Below are positions 62,097 through 64,000 of a stretch of 64,000 bases of DNA, piece by piece; the first letter of the stretch is position 1, and every line of letters starts with the position of its first letter. The notes beneath the pieces are model-generated. The model did not search any database. It saw nothing but the letters and a program-made list of their open reading frames with translations, and was not told where the DNA came from. Location of the stretch: assembly GCA_017465565.1 (NCBI GenBank), contig JAFTWA010000054.1:1-64000 (forward strand). Reading direction: 5' to 3'. The stretch comes from Tyzzerella sp. (lineage in GTDB: Bacteria > Bacillota > Clostridia > Lachnospirales > Lachnospiraceae). Both the position numbers and the translations under genes were made by a program.

Positions 62097-64000
62097 ATGA
62101 GCACTGTATTAAGAGAGTATATTGTGAATAGGGAACATCACAAATTTAGAAAAGACTTCGAAGAATATGTAAATCTGTCTAAAGACTATAAAGAATTAGG
62201 GTTGAGTCCTAAGGAGCGTATGACCAGAAGATTTGAACTTTTGGCAGGTCTTGAAACGCCAGTTCTTTTACCAGATGAAAAAATCTGTTTTATAAGAACG
62301 GTGAAAAATATTCCAGACTGTTTTACGGAAGAGGAATGGGCAGAAATAAAGAGCAAGCATTTTATTCATGAATTAGGATATATGTCAAACTTGTCACCAA
62401 ATTACGAGAGAGTCATTGGTTCAGGCTTACTTGCAGCTCGCGAAGAAGCTGATGAATATGGAAAACGTATCATTGATGCAATTCTTGCACTCACAAGCCG
62501 CTATCAAAAGAAAGCGGTAGAAGAAGGAAAAACAGAACTGGCAAAGGTCTTAGAGCGTGTGCCAGCGTATGGTGCTACTAGTTTTTACGAGGCACTCCAA
62601 AGTTTTCGTATTATCCACTATTCACTGTGGTTAGAAGGAAACTATCACAATACAGTGGGCCGTTTCGACAAATATATGTATCCATATTTAAAGGCAGATA
62701 TGGAAAAGGGACTCTACACTAGAGAAACTGCTTTGGAGATGGTAGAAGATTTTTTCTTGGGTTTTAATAAAGACAGTGATTTGTATGTAGGGGTACAGCA
62801 GGGCGACAATGGTCAGAGTATGGTGCTTGGCGGAATCGATGAGAATGGCAATGAAGTGTTCAATCTTCTTTCTGAACTTTGCCTGGAAGCCAGTAGAAAT
62901 CTTCTCATGATTGACCCGAAAATCAACCTGCGTGTGAATAAAAACACACCAATCAGAGTTTACGAGCTTGGAAGTGAGCTTACAAAAGCAGGCTTAGGAT
63001 TTCCACAGTATTCCAATGATGATATCGCAATTGAAGGATTACAAAAATTAGGATATGACTATAAAGATGCCTGCGATTATGCAATGGCAGCCTGCTGGGA
63101 ATTTATCATTCCAAAGGTAGGGGCTGATGTGGCAAATATCGGCGCATTATCATTCCCTAAGATGATTGACATCTGTTTACATAAGTATCTTATGGAATGT
63201 GATACCTTCGAAGAATTTCTTGGAAAAGTAAAAGAAGAGATTCAGAAGGAATGTGATGCAATCTGCGATAACATTAAGGATTTGTGGTTTGTACCATCTC
63301 CATTTATGAATGTCATGATTGATGGCGGCATTTACGACGGTGCAAAATATAATAACTTTGGTCTTCACGGCACAGGTGTGGCAACGGCGGCAGACTCCCT
63401 TGCAGTTATCAGCAAATATATTTATGACGAAAAGCGTTTCACAAAAGAAGAATTAATTGAGGCTGTAGATTCGGATTTTGAGCTTCACAGTGAGATGCTT
63501 CCAGTACTACGCTACGAGGCACCAAAGATGGGCAATAACGAAGAACTTCCAGATGAGATGACGGTGCAACTGCTGAAAATGTTTTCTGACAGCTTGAAAG
63601 GTAAAAAGAACTGCCGTGGTGGTGTTTACCGCGCAGGAACTGGTTCGGCAATGTATTATCTGTGGCATGCAGATGAAATCGGTGCATCGCCAGACGGAAG
63701 AAGAAAGGGAGAACCATTTGGAACCAACTTCTCAGCGAGTCTTTTTGCAAAAATTAATGGACCGTTATCGGTAATTAAATCGTTTACAAAGCCTGATTTT
63801 ACAGAAAATATCAATGGTGGACCTCTCACATTAGAATTTGCTTCTTCTATGTTCAAGGATGAGGACAGTGTGAAAAAAGTAGCAGCGTTGGTAAAAGCAT
63901 ATATTGATATGGGCGGACATCAGATGCAGTTAAATGCAGTAAATACAGAAATGCTGAAAGCGGCTCAGGAGCATCCAGAAGAGCACCGCCAGCTGGTAGT
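62097..64000 (+). CDS. Glycyl-radical enzyme 2 (PFL-like), truncated by window edge
   Basis: 634 codons from ATG 62097 (GGAAGG upstream), still open at the edge. PFL-family features: an N-terminal MSTVLREYIVNREHHKFRKDFEE helix, FYEALQSFRIIHYSLWLEGN, VGVQQGDNGQSMVLGG, the active-site loop YAMAACWEFIIPKVG with Cys333, and GTGSAMYYLWHADEIGASPDGRRKGEPF. The window ends at EEHRQLVV, just where the glycyl-radical RVxG(Y/W) motif is expected. The Cys-Trp-Glu loop differs from both PFL (CC) and the usual dehydratases (CxE with a small residue), and from GRE 1 here. No activase is seen inside the window; it may follow. The substrate is unknown. Confidence 0.88.
   Translation, partial: MSTVLREYIVNREHHKFRKDFEEYVNLSKDYKELGLSPKERMTRRFELLAGLETPVLLPDEKICFIRTVKNIPDCFTEEEWAEIKSKHFIHELGYMSNLSPNYERVIGSGLLAAREEADEYGKRIIDAILALTSRYQKKAVEEGKTELAKVLERVPAYGATSFYEALQSFRIIHYSLWLEGNYHNTVGRFDKYMYPYLKADMEKGLYTRETALEMVEDFFLGFNKDSDLYVGVQQGDNGQSMVLGGIDENGNEVFNLLSELCLEASRNLLMIDPKINLRVNKNTPIRVYELGSELTKAGLGFPQYSNDDIAIEGLQKLGYDYKDACDYAMAACWEFIIPKVGADVANIGALSFPKMIDICLHKYLMECDTFEEFLGKVKEEIQKECDAICDNIKDLWFVPSPFMNVMIDGGIYDGAKYNNFGLHGTGVATAADSLAVISKYIYDEKRFTKEELIEAVDSDFELHSEMLPVLRYEAPKMGNNEELPDEMTVQLLKMFSDSLKGKKNCRGGVYRAGTGSAMYYLWHADEIGASPDGRRKGEPFGTNFSASLFAKINGPLSVIKSFTKPDFTENINGGPLTLEFASSMFKDEDSVKKVAALVKAYIDMGGHQMQLNAVNTEMLKAAQEHPEEHRQLV

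Overview
The window looks like the chromosome of a low-GC Gram-positive Clostridia, most likely a gut Lachnospiraceae. The signs are AT-rich codon use, strong AAGGAGG ribosome binding sites, TTGACA/TATAAT promoters, glycyl-radical enzymes (anaerobe), a QueT/preQ1 module and a large plant-glycan locus. This is inferred from gene content only; no rRNA or tRNA gene was seen.

Region 1, about 1-10,000, is an accessory island. The start of a tyrosine integrase runs off the left edge, followed by an excisionase. Beside them lies a strikingly phased array of ATGTGA sites built from two 119-bp units. Rightward come: an unrecognised 389-aa protein; a HEPN-like protein; an AlbA_2/Schlafen-type ATP-binding regulator; a three-gene operon (a 12 x YTGPGGG repeat protein, a RuvC/RNase H-fold-like protein without visible catalytic acids, and an apparently active Ser/Thr kinase); small membrane, soluble and zinc-ribbon proteins; and an HTH-DprA-like protein framed by two identical 34-bp terminators. 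It reads like a conflict or defence island, but no function is proven.

Region 2, 10,090-15,173: a METTL25-like methyltransferase, a membrane-anchored protein with a catalytically dead C39-like domain, QueT under a preQ1-I riboswitch, and an AraC regulator.

Region 3, 15,337-22,569, is a catabolic operon diverging from that AraC gene. It encodes three Gfo/Idh/MocA oxidoreductases, a TIM-barrel isomerase/epimerase, a radical-SAM activase and a glycyl-radical enzyme with an unusual GCNWMC active-site loop. A MazEF-like toxin-antitoxin pair follows.

Region 4, 23,236-52,647, is a glycan-utilisation locus. It encodes a GH127-like enzyme fused to a metallophosphoesterase, a second AraC regulator, a carbohydrate ABC importer, a GH43 lipoprotein, a 2,876-aa anchored multidomain protein with CBM9-like, LamG-like, two SGNH and one GH43 module, three GH78-type proteins, an SGNH esterase and a GH3 enzyme. 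Four transcription units are each preceded by an almost identical 65-bp element: a 5' GGACAA block, a perfect or compensated palindrome, and an extended -10 TGnTACYAT at fixed spacing. This looks like a private regulon. Together the enzymes would strip rhamnose, arabinose, glucose and acyl groups from a plant glycan or glycoside; the Region 3 enzymes could process the released or oxidised sugars.

Region 5, 52,731-60,159, is housekeeping: a HAD phosphatase, an N-acetylmuramoyl-L-alanine amidase divergent from asnS, a VanRS-like two-component system, and a YhaO/YhaN-type nuclease/ATPase pair. Region 6: an 860-bp transposase-less element with 120-bp terminal inverted repeats sits against the 3' end of a third AraC gene, which diverges from a second glycyl-radical enzyme cut off at the right edge just before its glycyl-radical motif would be expected.
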